DNA of 64,000 bases, taken from NCBI RefSeq assembly GCF_007678455.1, contig NZ_VEEP01000008.1, positions 207,413 through 271,412 on the forward strand, read 5' to 3'. Position numbers and translations under genes: made by a program. This document shows positions 35,926 to 45,842 of the stretch, in pieces (position 1 is the first letter of the stretch; the number at the start of each line of letters is the position of its first letter). This DNA is from Cytobacillus oceanisediminis 2691 (GTDB lineage: Bacteria > Bacillota > Bacilli > Bacillales > Cytobacillaceae). The notes below the pieces were generated by a model that was not told where the DNA came from, made no database searches, and saw nothing but the letters and a program-made list of their open reading frames with translations.

Positions 35926-36855
35926 ATGTATGTCCTTTCCGCCTGAATGGTGACCTTATAGTGCTGAATTCGTCTGCATAAGGGTATCTTTTCGCTTGAA
36001 TGGTGACCTTATGGAGATGAAATTGACTGCATAAGGGTATCTTTCTGATTGAATGGTGACCTTATGGAGGTGGAATTGACTGCATAAGGGTATCTTTTCG
36101 CTTGAATGATACCCTTATAGAGATGGATTCGCCCACATAAGGGTATCTTTCCGCTTGAATGGTACCCTTATAGAGATGGATTCGCCCACATAAGGGTATC
36201 TTTCCGCTTGAATGGTACCCTTATAGAGATGGATTTGCCCACATAAGGGTATCTTTCCGCTTGAATGGTACCCTTATAGAGATGGATTTGCCCACATAAG
36301 GGTTTCTTTCCGCTTGAATGGTACCCTTATAGAGATGAAATTGACTGCATAAGGGTATCTTTCTGATTGAATGGTGACCTTATGGAGGTGGAATTGACTG
36401 CATAAGGGAATCTTTTCGCTTGAATGATACCCTTATAGAGATGGATTCGCCCACATAAGGGTATCTTTCCGCTTGAATGGTACCCTTATAGAGATGGATT
36501 CGCCCACATAAGGGTATCTTTCCGCTTGAATGGTACACTTATAGAGATGGATTTGCCCACATAAGGGTATCTTTCCGCTTGAATGGTACCCTTATAGAGA
36601 TGGATTTGCCCACATAAGGGTTTCTTTCCGCTTGAATGGTACCCTTATAGAGATGAAATTGTCTGCATAAGGGTATCTTTCTGATTGAATGGTGACCTTA
36701 TGGAGGTGGAATTGACTGCATAAGGGTATCTTTTCGCTTGAATGGTGACCTTATGGAGGTGGAATTGACTGCATAAGGGTATCTTTCCGCTTGAATGGTA
36801 CACTTATAGAGATAGATTTGCGCACATAAGGGTATCTTTCCACTCGAATGGTGTC
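35926..36855. repeat. Tandem array of about 17 units of 53 bp with a 318-bp higher-order repeat
   Basis: TAAGGG(T/A)AT or a close variant recurs every 53 bp from 35979 to 36827 (17 copies), after a degenerate partial unit at 35926. Each unit has ATAAGGGTATC, a ~13-nt loop with (C/T)GCTTGAAT, then (G)GTACCCTTAT or GATACCCTTAT, then AGAGATGGATT and a CGCCCAC or TGACTGC junction. The arms form a 9-11-bp hairpin. Some units carry the weaker arm GGTGACCTTATGG. The unit type starting TTCTGATTGAATGG occurs at 36043, 36361 and 36679, exactly 318 bp (six units) apart, so blocks of six were duplicated. It lies between the molybdopterin oxidoreductase terminator and the ychF 5' end. Confidence 0.95.
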
Positions 36856-36894
36856 CTCATGAAATTGGGATTGCTATCCTCTCCACCCAAATTA

Positions 36895-36923
36895 AAAAAA
36901 CCGCACTCTCTATTAAAGTGCGG
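36895..36923 (-). terminator. Terminator of the molybdopterin oxidoreductase gene
   Basis: CCGCACT and AGTGCGG stem; on the minus strand a run of T follows. Confidence 0.82.
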
Positions 36924-36934
36924 CAACCAATCCA

Positions 36935-38935
36935 TCATCCTTTTTCCACTTTTTCAATATTGACCAGGCAATCATAAAGGGTGCTGCCGAGGCCGTTGTC
37001 TGATTCTCGGCTGGATGTCAGCTGGTTGACTGAGCCGCCGAAACGGGCGCTCAAGCCTTCATCGATATTAACCGTTCCCGGATGGGCCATTTTAAAAATG
37101 GAAACCGTCCCTTTCACTTCTCCTCTGTCGTTCCATACCCGCACATAATCCTGATCTTTCAAGCCTTTTTCGGCAGCGACGCTTTCGGCGATTTCCACTT
37201 TCACATATGGTTCTGGCTGGAACAGGTGGAAATGTTGCGAATGGTTTGAACGCAGCGGATGAATCGTCAGCAATGTATAAGGGTATTTTTCAGCTAGCTC
37301 GGAATTGGTCCATTTTGTTTCGGTTGGCAGCGACAGCTTGATTTTTCCGTCCGCAACGGCGGATGAAGTGAATTCATACTTGCCGCTTGGCGTTTTGAAA
37401 CTCCTGTCTGCCCAGGGAATTTTATCAACGGGAAGCTCAGCGAACTTTTCCACACGGATTTTATCAAGACTGATGCCCTTTTCAGTCAAAGCTGCAAGCC
37501 CCATGCCGATGAATTCTTCTCTGGTAAAATTAAATTCGTCCCCAAACCCTAATCTTGTTGCTAGTTCTTCCCAGATCCAGGCGTCTGGCTTGGCCTCACC
37601 CGGCGGTTCTACAAGTTTTGGGCCATGGTTCACATAATGATGGTACATCGACGAATAATATACATCCTCCACTTCAAAAGCGGTCGCGGCTGGTAGAACA
37701 TAATCAGCAAGTTCGGCTGTATCTGTCATGAACTGGTCAATCACGACGAGAGTTTCGAGCGATTCAAATGCCTTCCGAACCCGATTTGTGTCAGGAACCT
37801 GCGTCAGCGGGTTGCCGCAGGTGACGATCCCCATTTTGATTTCTGGATCCACAGCGCTAAGAATCCCCTCGGCCTGCCTCATCATCGTGAACGTGCGTGA
37901 AGCCTTCTTTTGTTCAGGCATCGCCATGTTCTGATAATCAAAGCTCTGCCCTACCTGTTTGTTGGCATAATTGGCTCCGCCGCCCGCAATTCCAATATTG
38001 CCGCTGACAGCGACCAGTGCGTCAAGAAGTCTAATCGTGTTGCCGCCATTTTCATAGCGCTGCATTCCAAGGCCCATGATCGTGGAAACCGGGCGGTCAG
38101 CATAAACCCCTGCAAGAAGGGTAATGATTTCGGCCGGAACCTCTGTCACTTGACTGATATATTCTAACGTCACGCTATCCAGCAGAGTCTTCAAGTCCTC
38201 GAACCCTACCGTCTGATTTGCCAAAAACTCAACGTCCTGCAGCTCCATCCGGAGCAACTCTTTCATGATGCCCGCCGCTAACAGCCCATCGAAGCCAGGC
38301 TTAATGGAGATATATTCATTCGCCAGCTTGGCAGTTGCATTATAAATAGGGTCAATTACATATATCTTCGTGCCATTTTTTTTCACAGCCTGGAGGTTCT
38401 GAAAAAGGTGCATATTCGTCCGGGCGACATTCCTGCCCCAGATGACGACATGTTTGCTATTTTCCAAATCCTCAGGTGCATGGCTGTACGCGTCACCGAA
38501 ATCCCAGTTCTGTGCCTCAATACCAGAGCCCCAGCAGATTGAACCTGTCAATTCAGTCACTCCGCCATAAAGATTGAAAAAGCGGCTGTCTAAATTGGAA
38601 AGCAAACCACTGTTGGAGTAATCGTGGCTGTGTAAAACGGAAATGGTACCAAAATTATCTTTATAATAGGCCAGTTTTTCAGCAATTTCACCTAACGCCT
38701 GCTCCCAGGAAATCTGCTGGAATCTGCCCTCGATTTTTTTCAGTGGATAGAGCAGGCGATCTTCTGAGTTCGCCCTGTTCTCAAGCATCCTGCCGCGGCC
38801 GCAAATTTTGCCCTGGGTAATAGGGTGCTCGGGGTTGCCTTCTACCTTTGTTACTTTTCCGTCCTCCACGGTAACAAGGAACCCGCAGCTGTCCCAGCAA
38901 TTCAACGGACAGGCTGAATGATGTACTGTTGCCAT
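36935..38935 (-). CDS. Molybdopterin-dependent oxidoreductase (DMSO reductase superfamily)
   Basis: The 666-residue protein has an N-terminal 4Fe-4S motif (CPLNCWDSC and GKICGRG), three molybdopterin domains (SGSGIEAQNWDFGD-type region about 165-180, VVIWGRNVARTNMH, LAVSGNIG-type glycine-rich loop) and a C-terminal MGD-binding beta-barrel with LTIHPLRSNHSQHFH. No Tat signal is visible, so it should be cytosolic. The substrate is unknown and no electron-transfer subunit lies beside it. The ATG at 38935 has GGGGAGATGAGGAA upstream; the open frame to 38971 lacks a ribosome-binding site. Confidence 0.88.
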   Translation of the reverse strand: MATVHHSACPLNCWDSCGFLVTVEDGKVTKVEGNPEHPITQGKICGRGRMLENRANSEDRLLYPLKKIEGRFQQISWEQALGEIAEKLAYYKDNFGTISVLHSHDYSNSGLLSNLDSRFFNLYGGVTELTGSICWGSGIEAQNWDFGDAYSHAPEDLENSKHVVIWGRNVARTNMHLFQNLQAVKKNGTKIYVIDPIYNATAKLANEYISIKPGFDGLLAAGIMKELLRMELQDVEFLANQTVGFEDLKTLLDSVTLEYISQVTEVPAEIITLLAGVYADRPVSTIMGLGMQRYENGGNTIRLLDALVAVSGNIGIAGGGANYANKQVGQSFDYQNMAMPEQKKASRTFTMMRQAEGILSAVDPEIKMGIVTCGNPLTQVPDTNRVRKAFESLETLVVIDQFMTDTAELADYVLPAATAFEVEDVYYSSMYHHYVNHGPKLVEPPGEAKPDAWIWEELATRLGFGDEFNFTREEFIGMGLAALTEKGISLDKIRVEKFAELPVDKIPWADRSFKTPSGKYEFTSSAVADGKIKLSLPTETKWTNSELAEKYPYTLLTIHPLRSNHSQHFHLFQPEPYVKVEIAESVAAEKGLKDQDYVRVWNDRGEVKGTVSIFKMAHPGTVNIDEGLSARFGGSVNQLTSSRESDNGLGSTLYDCLVNIEKVEKG

Positions 38936-39007
38936 TTCCTCATCTCCCCACTTCTTCTCTATATCGTTCATTAATTTTAATACTAAGGATAATACAATAT
39001 TGATAAA

Positions 39008-39036
39008 AAAAGAAGCAGGATTATTCTCCCTGCTTC
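39008..39036 (-). terminator. Terminator overlapping the DUF951 gene end
   Basis: GAAGCAGG and CCTGCTTC pair around the end of the coding sequence; seven T follow on the minus strand. Confidence 0.8.
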
Positions 39037-39221
39037 GATAAAACCTTCTTCACTTTTCGTGTGAACTCTTTTCTTGGAATTAAGACACTGTGCTCGCAGC
39101 CTTCACATTTGATTCGGATATCCATGCCAAGACGGATGATTTTCCACTTGTTGGTGCCGCAAGGATGTGGTTTTTTCATTTCAACAACATCATTCAGTTG
39201 AAACTCGTGCTCCAATTTCAA
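39021..39221 (-). CDS. DUF951 family protein
   Basis: The 66-residue basic protein has HPCGTNKWKIIRLGMDIRIKC and CEGCEHSVLIPR, the DUF951 core with three cysteines. The family is small, possibly RNA- or DNA-binding, of unknown function. It lies 11 bp after the MscS gene on the same strand, as in B. subtilis near yyaD-yyaF, so the two are probably cotranscribed. CAAGGAGGTTTTG precedes the ATG. Confidence 0.9.
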   Translation of the reverse strand: MKLEHEFQLNDVVEMKKPHPCGTNKWKIIRLGMDIRIKCEGCEHSVLIPRKEFTRKVKKVLSKQGE

Positions 39222-39232
39222 AACCTCCTTGT

Positions 39233-40171
39233 TTATTTACCGAATTCTTTCTGCTCTCCGCCTTCCTGGCGTGAGTACATGACCATACGAGGAAATGGAA
39301 TTTCAATTCCATTTTCATCAAGAACTAGTTTGATGTCCTTGCGCATCTTTCTTCCAATATACCAATGCTTCATCGGAAGAGTTTCCGCAACAATCCGCAG
39401 GATGACTTCAGACGCTGCGAATTGCTGAACCCCTAAAAGCTCTGGCGTCTTGACGAGTTCAGGATATTTCTCAGTCGTTGTCTCGAGGTACTCCTGGATG
39501 ACTTTTTCTGCGTGATCTATATCCCCTTCATAAGCAATGCCGATATCCAGGACAGCGACACTGTTATAAAGCGAAAAATTGGTGACTTCCACGATACTTC
39601 CGTTGGGCAAAATATTCATTTCCCCTGTAAAGTTTTTAATCTTCGTCGTCCGCAGCCCGATTTCCTCCACAGTTCCTTCAAATTGGCCAATTCTTACATA
39701 ATCTCCTACCGAGAATTGGTCTTCGAAAATAATGAAGAAGCCGGTGATGATGTCTTTCACGAGACTTTGTGCACCGAAGCCGACTGCCAAACCGACAATC
39801 CCGGCACCGGCAAGCATCGCCTTTACATCAATTGTCAGCGCTGCAAGAATGGACATAATCGCAATAAAATAGACAACATATGATAGCACATTTTCCAGCA
39901 ATTTCATTAAGGTAGCTTCACGCCGTTCCGTAATCCGGAGAGGTCCTCTCGTCCTGACCTTAAAGAAGTTGCGGATTGCAATCTTTCCGACTCGGATAAA
40001 CAAGCCAGTTATGATCAGGATTGCAATGATTTTCAAAACACCTTCCCCAATTGCAAACCAAAGCTTATCGTCCGTGAGTTGATTGCTTATATTATTTAAA
40101 ACTTTCTGCGTCCTTGTCAGACTCTCTTCTGCTTTCGTCATTTTTTTCACCTGCCCGTAAAATTCATCCAT
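39233..40171 (-). CDS. MscS-family small-conductance mechanosensitive channel
   Basis: The 312-residue protein has three membrane helices (about 45-65, 90-115, 120-140), the pore-lining helix with MLAGAGIVGLAVGFGAQSLVKDI (about 116-138) and the cytosolic beta domain (DQFSVGDYVRIGQFEGTVEEIGLRTTKI). It opens under membrane tension to release solutes after osmotic downshift. The N-terminal start at 40171 includes a short hydrophilic segment. Confidence 0.95.
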   Translation of the reverse strand: MDEFYGQVKKMTKAEESLTRTQKVLNNISNQLTDDKLWFAIGEGVLKIIAILIITGLFIRVGKIAIRNFFKVRTRGPLRITERREATLMKLLENVLSYVVYFIAIMSILAALTIDVKAMLAGAGIVGLAVGFGAQSLVKDIITGFFIIFEDQFSVGDYVRIGQFEGTVEEIGLRTTKIKNFTGEMNILPNGSIVEVTNFSLYNSVAVLDIGIAYEGDIDHAEKVIQEYLETTTEKYPELVKTPELLGVQQFAASEVILRIVAETLPMKHWYIGRKMRKDIKLVLDENGIEIPFPRMVMYSRQEGGEQKEFGK

Positions 40172-40506
40172 CTATCAAACGTTATGTAACAAAGTAGAAG
40201 ATTTCATACAAACACATCCATTTTAACAAGTTTTATAATGTAGTTAAAGAAGAGTGTTTGTCCAGTAACACAACAACCGTTTAGAAGAAGTTGCCGTTCT
40301 ATCGTTTCATTATATTAATATAACATCAACACTTTTTAAAAGGGCCCATAACATCAAAAACCTTCGCTGGTAAAAATAAGACCTTATACCTCTATAAAAG
40401 ATTCACTGCTCCAAAAGACCCTGTTTAAATCTTTCTGTTTACAGGTATGTATAGATTACAAAAAAAGTCCGTATACTGATAGTACGAATTTTAAGGAGTT
40501 GATCCA
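40172..40506. other. Intergenic region between divergent MscS-family and yyaC genes
   Basis: These 335 bp must hold both promoters. GTATA, 16 bp, CGTATACT upstream of yyaC vaguely recalls forespore-type (SigF/SigG) promoters, but the match is weak. I see no gene or repeat. Confidence 0.35.
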
Positions 40507-41139
40507 ATGAATCTCAAAAACCATTTTTTCGAGCGGAAAAACAGTGTGGCGAAAATCAATCATGAGGATGAGCTGGCGGCCGAAAAGCTGGCTTCTGAAA
40601 TCCTGGACCTTCTTCCTAACTTCAGTGCCAGGCCCATTGTTTTTGTCTGCATTGGAACTGACCGCTCCACCGGTGATTCATTGGGTCCGCTGATCGGAAC
40701 ACTGCTGGAAGAAAAGGATATCGCTCCATATCATGTGTATGGGACGCTCGATGATCCGATACATGCTGTCAATATGGATGCCAAGCTGACGGAAATCAAG
40801 CAAAAGCACTTTAATCCATTCATAATCGGCATAGACGCATGTCTTGGACGTTTGAAAAGCGTCGGCTCGATCCAGGTTGCCAATGGGCCTGTCAAGCCAG
40901 GTGCCGGTGTGAACAAGGAACTGCCGGAAGTCGGGGATATGCATATTACAGGAATTGTCAATGTGAGCGGTTTTATGGAGTTCTTCGTCTTACAGAACAC
41001 AAGATTGAATCTCGTGCTAAAAATGGCCAAAACGATTGCGAACGGCATTTTCGAGAGCAGCCAGCAACGACCCAGGAAACAGGATTGGCCAAAGCTGAAT
41101 TGGGACCTTGAAGCTGAACAGCCTACAGTTGTGGAATGA
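40507..41139 (+). CDS. yyaC: Spore protease YyaC
   Basis: The 210-residue protein is of the DUF1256/YyaC family, related to the germination protease Gpr. Core motifs are IVFVCIGTDRSTGDSLGPLIG (about 43-63), YGTLDDPIHAVN and FIIGIDACLG (about 101-110). It occurs only in endospore formers and probably acts on a spore protein. AAGGAGTTGATCC precedes the ATG. It is the only plus-strand gene in this minus-strand stretch, and a strong terminator follows. Confidence 0.93.
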   Translation: MNLKNHFFERKNSVAKINHEDELAAEKLASEILDLLPNFSARPIVFVCIGTDRSTGDSLGPLIGTLLEEKDIAPYHVYGTLDDPIHAVNMDAKLTEIKQKHFNPFIIGIDACLGRLKSVGSIQVANGPVKPGAGVNKELPEVGDMHITGIVNVSGFMEFFVLQNTRLNLVLKMAKTIANGIFESSQQRPRKQDWPKLNWDLEAEQPTVVE

Positions 41140-41151
41140 CGATGGTGTAAA

Positions 41152-41176
41152 ACGCCGGGAGATGATCTCCCGGCGT
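41152..41176. terminator. Terminator between yyaC and the DUF554 gene
   Basis: ACGCCGGGAGAT and ATCTCCCGGCGT form a perfect stem with a one-base loop (probably opened to four). Convergent genes flank it. Confidence 0.8.
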
Positions 41177-41258
41177 AATTTCATGCCAAAATGGCAATCC
41201 TCAACCTTTAAGAGCGTGACATTCAATAGAGCATACAGAGTTTAGCGGCGCGCGCGCC

Positions 41259-41978
41259 TCAAACTCCGATCATATAGTGCGAAATCATGACAAGTATAGC
41301 CGTCACCAGTATGCCGGGCAGGAGGTTCGCCACCCTGATTTTAGTCAGGCCAATCATGTTCAAGCCGATGGCAAAAATCATCACCCCTCCTGTGGCGGTC
41401 AGCTCAAGGATGAAGCTGTCCATCAATGCCTGCGGAATCAGCTTATCGATTTGCGTTGCAAATAATGCGATGGTTCCCTGATAGATCACGACTGGTATCG
41501 CTGAAAAAAGCACCCCAATACCAAGTGTGGTAGTGAGGATTAGTGCCGTGAAGCCGTCAATGATCGCTTTGGTATATAAGACGTCATGGTCGCCTCGAAT
41601 CCCGCTGTCAAGTGCCCCGATAATCGCCATTGCCCCAATGACAAAAATCAACGTCGCGGTGACGAACCCCTGGGAAATGCTGCCCTCTCCTTTTGAGCCT
41701 ATCTTACTTTCAAGCCAGTCCCCGACTGCATTCAGCTTATCCTCAAGCTTCCATGCCTCCCCAAGCACTGCACCGATTACCAGACTTAAGATGACGATCA
41801 GGAAATTGGCGCTCTTAAAGCCCATCTGCAGGCCCAGCACCATAACGGCAAGCCCGATGGCATGCATGACGGTGGCTTTCATATTTTCAGGTATTTTCGT
41901 CAGCAGCCTGCCCAATAAGGTTCCGATGATGATCAATAAACCATTCACCATGGTGCCAAGTAAAAACATATTGTTCAC
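41259..41978 (-). CDS. DUF554 family membrane protein
   Basis: The 239-residue integral membrane protein has about seven helices. MVNGLLIIIGTLLGRLL at the start, the DSGIRGDHDVLYTKAIIDGFTA segment and MIFAIGLNMIG are typical of the DUF554 (YdfK/YqgA) family, whose role is unknown. It stands alone. Confidence 0.9.
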   Translation of the reverse strand: MNNMFLLGTMVNGLLIIIGTLLGRLLTKIPENMKATVMHAIGLAVMVLGLQMGFKSANFLIVILSLVIGAVLGEAWKLEDKLNAVGDWLESKIGSKGEGSISQGFVTATLIFVIGAMAIIGALDSGIRGDHDVLYTKAIIDGFTALILTTTLGIGVLFSAIPVVIYQGTIALFATQIDKLIPQALMDSFILELTATGGVMIFAIGLNMIGLTKIRVANLLPGILVTAILVMISHYMIGV

Positions 41979-42107
41979 CCATTTTCAGTTTTAGTCATGT
42001 AAGGCTTTTTTCGCAGTAAGTGTTGCTATGCAACTCCGTGATGAATAGTTGAAAGCAATAAGGGTGGGTGAAAGCAACAAAACGCACGAAAAGCCTATGT
42101 AAAAAAA

Positions 42108-42131
42108 GAAGCCATCGAAATGATAGCTTAG
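42108..42131 (-). terminator. Terminator of soj-spo0J
   Basis: AAGCCATC and TGATAGCTT pair around GAAA with one mismatch; seven T follow on the minus strand. Confidence 0.75.
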
Positions 42132-42976
42132 GAATTTTGCTTGTCTAATAATTCAAGGATTCGTTCCAGATCATCCTTAGAGAAGAACTCTATTTCAATT
42201 TTCCCTTTGTTTTTGGATTGCTTGATGTTAACCGTAGTGCCGAAGCGTTCACGAAGCGAGGTTTCCCGCTCGCGGATGAATACGTCCTTGGTCACTTTTT
42301 CGGTTTTTGTTTCACGTGGAACGACCCCGTTCATTTGCTGGATCAGCTGTTCAAGCTGGCGTACATTCATGCCTTCTTTAAGGATTTTATCGACAAGGAC
42401 AGAAAGCTTGTCCTTCTTTCTTAACCCAAGAAGCGCACGGCCGTGCCCCATTGAGATTTTCCCTTCTGAAATAAGCTGCTGGATTTTTGGCGGCAGCGAC
42501 AGCAACCGGATATGGTTTGCCAGATGCGGCCGGCTTTTGCCCAGTCTTTTCGCCAGCTCTTCCTGTGTGAGCTTCAGCTTCTCAATCAAAGTTTGATAGG
42601 CAATTCCCTCTTCGATCGGATTCAAATCTTCACGTTGAAGGTTTTCCAGCACCGCAAGCTCCATCATTTGCTGCTCATTCAGCTCACGCACGACTGCCGG
42701 TACGGTTTCCAGTCTGGCTTCTTTCGCAGCACGATAACGCCTTTCCCCAACTACGATTTCATAGCCTTTAATCGTTTTCCTGACGATGATTGGCTGGAGG
42801 ATTCCATGCTCCTGAATTGAAAGCTTCAATTCCTCAATCGCTTCTGGTTCAAAAACTTTTCGTGGTTGATATGGATTTGGTCTGATTTCCTTGATGCTTA
42901 TTTCCTGGACCTTTTCTTCCTTTTCGGCCTCCATATTGAAGAAAGCATTCAATCCCTTACCTAAGCCTTTAGCCAT
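42128..42976 (-). CDS. spo0J: Chromosome-partitioning protein Spo0J (ParB)
   Basis: This 282-residue ParB CTPase starts MAKGLGKGLNAFFN, which overlaps the soj stop. The N-terminal CTP-binding domain shows GERRYRAA (about 80-87) and ENLQREDLNPIEEG, followed by the helix-turn-helix ELAKRLGKSRPHLANHIRLL that reads parS, and a C-terminal dimer domain. It loads on parS, slides, and recruits SMC. ATG 42976 has AAAGGAAG upstream; the frame is open seven codons further. It contains its own parS site. Confidence 0.97.
   Translation of the reverse strand: MAKGLGKGLNAFFNMEAEKEEKVQEISIKEIRPNPYQPRKVFEPEAIEELKLSIQEHGILQPIIVRKTIKGYEIVVGERRYRAAKEARLETVPAVVRELNEQQMMELAVLENLQREDLNPIEEGIAYQTLIEKLKLTQEELAKRLGKSRPHLANHIRLLSLPPKIQQLISEGKISMGHGRALLGLRKKDKLSVLVDKILKEGMNVRQLEQLIQQMNGVVPRETKTEKVTKDVFIRERETSLRERFGTTVNIKQSKNKGKIEIEFFSKDDLERILELLDKQNS
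42309..42324. promoter_or_regulatory. parS site inside spo0J
   Basis: TGTTTCACGTGGAACG matches the parS consensus at 14 of 16 positions, with the CACGTG core intact. B. subtilis also has a parS inside spo0J. Confidence 0.85.
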
Positions 42977-43730
42977 TTGCAACCACTTCCTTTGCAAGAT
43001 CTAAATAAACCTCTGCTCCGCGGGATTTCGGATCATAAATGATAATTGGCTCTCCATGGCTGGGAGCTTCACTCAGACGGACGTTCCTGGGAATGATCGT
43101 CTGGTAAACCTTGTCCTGGAAGTACTTCTTCACTTCCTCAATCACTTGCAGACCAAGATTCGTACGTGCATCCAGCATCGTCAGCAAGACACCTTCAATC
43201 TTCAAATCCTGGTTCAAATGCTTCTGCACCAGACGAACCGTATTCAGTAGCTGGCTCAGTCCTTCAAGCGCATAATACTCGCATTGTACAGGAATGATGA
43301 CCGCATCAGAAGCTGTCAAAGCATTCAGGGTCAATAGTCCAAGTGATGGCGGACAGTCTATGATAATATAATCAAATCGGTCTTTTACTTCCTCAAGAGC
43401 CCGCTTCAAGCGAACTTCCCTCGAAATGGTAGGTACAAGCTCAATTTCCGCCCCAGCCAGCTGGATAGTTGCGGGAATCGTATATAGATTCTCAACCGCG
43501 GTAGGATGGATTACCTTGCCCGCTTCCACATCATCTACGAGCACATCATAAATGCATTGTTCAACATCCGCTTTTTCTATGCCTACACCGCTCGTCGCAT
43601 TTCCCTGAGGATCTGTATCGACAAGCAGCACTTTTTTCCCTATGTATGCCAGGCATGCACCGAGATTCACCGATGTCGTCGTCTTGCCGACTCCACCCTT
43701 TTGATTCGCAATCGCAATGATTTTTCCCAC
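42969..43730 (-). CDS. soj: Chromosome-partitioning ATPase Soj (ParA)
   Basis: This 253-residue deviant-Walker ATPase starts MGKIIAIANQKGGVGKTTT, with Walker A KGGVGKTT (10-17), LLVDTDPQGNAT and YIIIDCPPSLGLLT. It works with Spo0J in origin segregation and regulates DnaA. The start is GTG 43730 after GAAGGTGA; the frame is open 18 codons upstream without support. Its stop overlaps spo0J. Confidence 0.97.
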   Translation of the reverse strand: MGKIIAIANQKGGVGKTTTSVNLGACLAYIGKKVLLVDTDPQGNATSGVGIEKADVEQCIYDVLVDDVEAGKVIHPTAVENLYTIPATIQLAGAEIELVPTISREVRLKRALEEVKDRFDYIIIDCPPSLGLLTLNALTASDAVIIPVQCEYYALEGLSQLLNTVRLVQKHLNQDLKIEGVLLTMLDARTNLGLQVIEEVKKYFQDKVYQTIIPRNVRLSEAPSHGEPIIIYDPKSRGAEVYLDLAKEVVANG

Positions 43731-43965
43731 ATTGTCACCTTCTTTCAAACCCATAAAAATCCTATTCAGCTTTTCCAAGCACATACGTAAAATAAGGCTT
43801 TTTCCAGCACCATGCCGAAAAAAGCAATCATGTATTCTATTTTATCATGAATTCTGACAGTTGATAGAATTTTTATGAAAAAGTAATACCACTGTGAAAA
43901 TAGTAAACTAGTATTGGATTCCAGAGTGTTATCGTTATGTGAACGGGATGAAGGGCTTTCTGCTA

Positions 43966-43998
43966 AAAAACAAAAAAGCAGGAGACAGCTTATCTCCC
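43966..43998 (-). terminator. Terminator of noc
   Basis: GGGAGA and TCTCC pair across TAAGCTG on the minus strand, followed by GCTTTTTTGTTTTTT. Confidence 0.7.
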
Positions 43999-44009
43999 AC
44001 TTTCAATAG

Positions 44010-44903
44010 TTATTTCTTCTTTGGAATGCGGATTGTGAATTGGTAAAACTCTTCAAACTCTTCTTCTTCCGAGTCGAGATTGATGCCGCTGTCAGAAACC
44101 ATGCTCAGCGATTGGCGGATTGTATTGACGGCAATCCTCATGTCCTTGCTGAATGCTTTCCGCTTTGGTTTTGGTTTTTCTTCCCCTTGACTAAGGAGCT
44201 TGACGACACGTTCTTCCGTTTGCTTGACATTGAGAGATTTCTCGATGACCTCAGCCAGCACCTGTACCTGCAATTCAGGGTTTTTCAATGGAATGAGTGA
44301 ACGTGCATGCCGCTCTGTGATCAATTTATTTAAAAGTGCATCCTGGACTTCCTGGGGAAGCTTCAGCAACCGCAGCTTATTTGCAACTGTCGATTGTCCT
44401 TTCCCAAGCCTTTGGGCCAGTGCTTCCTGTGTGAGGTTATGAATTTCCAGCAATTTCCCATAGGCCATCGCCTCTTCAATCGGTGACAGTTCCTCCCGCT
44501 GAAGATTCTCTATCAAAGCCACAGATGCCGTTTCGGAATCAGACAGGTTATTAACGATCGCCGGAACTTCTTCCCACTCAAGCTTTTTCATTGCCCGCCA
44601 GCGGCGTTCCCCGGCAATGATTTCAAATCGATCCTGGTCGTATTCCCGTACGACGATTGGCTGGATTACTCCATGTATGTGAATGGTACGGGCCAATTCT
44701 TCAATCTTTTCATCATCAAAAACAGTCCTTGGCTGGTATCTGTTTGGAATAATATGGTCAATCGGAATTTTTTTAATTTCTTCGTTTTCTATGTTGTCAA
44801 TATCCTCAACCGTTTGTTCTTCCATTTGGTTCGCTTCTTCCACTTGGTTCCGTTCTTTTTCCTTTTCTCCAAGGCCAAAAAAGCGCGAAAAAGAAGGCTT
44901 CAT
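44010..44903 (-). CDS. noc: Nucleoid occlusion protein Noc
   Basis: The 297-residue ParB paralogue has the membrane-targeting N terminus [16 protein letters not shown], an amphipathic-helix type, which distinguishes it from Spo0[12 protein letters not shown] and [14 protein letters not shown] form the CTP domain, and [20 protein letters not shown] the DNA-binding helices. It blocks Z-ring assembly over the nucleoid. AAAGGTGG supports ATG 44903. Confidence 0.95.
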   Translation of the reverse strand: MKPSFSRFFGLGEKEKERNQVEEANQMEEQTVEDIDNIENEEIKKIPIDHIIPNRYQPRTVFDDEKIEELARTIHIHGVIQPIVVREYDQDRFEIIAGERRWRAMKKLEWEEVPAIVNNLSDSETASVALIENLQREELSPIEEAMAYGKLLEIHNLTQEALAQRLGKGQSTVANKLRLLKLPQEVQDALLNKLITERHARSLIPLKNPELQVQVLAEVIEKSLNVKQTEERVVKLLSQGEEKPKPKRKAFSKDMRIAVNTIRQSLSMVSDSGINLDSEEEEFEEFYQFTIRIPKKK

Positions 44904-45102
44904 CACCCTACACCACCTTTATGAACTCCCTATTACATATTCTCTATAAAAATGACAAGTTCCTGCTTATAGACTCTATTATAAACTAAAATCATTTTTC
45001 AAAATAGGACAAAAAGCGCAAGCAAGCACGTTTGATATCTGTATTTCGATAAACTCTGCGCTCCTGACCGGCGTCCGAGATGCACGATCAGGAACAGCAT
45101 TG

Positions 45103-45819
45103 TTATTCGATTGGCGTTTTATTCGGAGTCCCTGGTTTTCTCGGGTACTTCTTAGGTGTTGGCTTTTGTTTTTTTATGATTAAAATATTTCGCTCACTCT
45201 CTTCCACCGGCAATGTGAAAGAATGCGAAGATTCAAGTTTCCCTCCAAGAACGGAGATCGCTTTTTCGCCAGCCTGGAGTTCTTCTCCAGCCTGATTGCC
45301 CTTCATGGCGACGAATGTCCCGCCTACTTTCGCAAGAGGAAGACATAGTTCGCTAAGTACAGACATTCTTGCAACAGCCCTCGCCATCACCACTTCATAT
45401 TTTTCACGATATGCAGGGTTTTGACCGAAAGTTTCGGCACGGTCATGGATGAAGGTTGTCCCCTCGAGACCCAGTTGCTTGGAAAGCTGTTCAAGAAACG
45501 TGATTCGCTTGTTCAGGGAGTCCACGATCGTGACCTTGATTTCCGGAAAAGCAATTTTAATCGGAATGCTCGGGAAGCCGGCACCTGCACCAACATCGCA
45601 TAAATCGAGCGGCTTATTGAAATCAAAATAGAAAGCGGCTGAAACGGAATCATAAAAATGCTTCAAGTACACATCCGGCTTTTCCGTAATCGCAGTTAAA
45701 TTCATTTTTTCATTCCACTCGACGAGCATTTCGTAATAGGTTTCATATTGCTCCATTTGCCTCTGGGAAAGCTCAATCCCCTTTTCAGCGAGCAACGCTT
45801 TAAATTGATCTGTATTCAT
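45103..45819 (-). CDS. rsmG: 16S rRNA (guanine-527-N7) methyltransferase RsmG
   Basis: The 238-residue enzyme methylates G527 of 16S rRNA using SAM; its loss gives low-level streptomycin resistance. It shows [38 protein letters not shown] (SAM loop, about 74-91) and [10 protein letters not shown]. It lies 23 bp after mnmG and, as in B. subtilis, is part of the mnmE-mnmG-rsmG group. Confidence 0.97.
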   Translation of the reverse strand: MNTDQFKALLAEKGIELSQRQMEQYETYYEMLVEWNEKMNLTAITEKPDVYLKHFYDSVSAAFYFDFNKPLDLCDVGAGAGFPSIPIKIAFPEIKVTIVDSLNKRITFLEQLSKQLGLEGTTFIHDRAETFGQNPAYREKYEVVMARAVARMSVLSELCLPLAKVGGTFVAMKGNQAGEELQAGEKAISVLGGKLESSHSFTLPVEESERNILIIKKQKPTPKKYPRKPGTPNKTPIE

Positions 45820-45842
45820 AAGCCAACCCTTTCTGATGGTTA

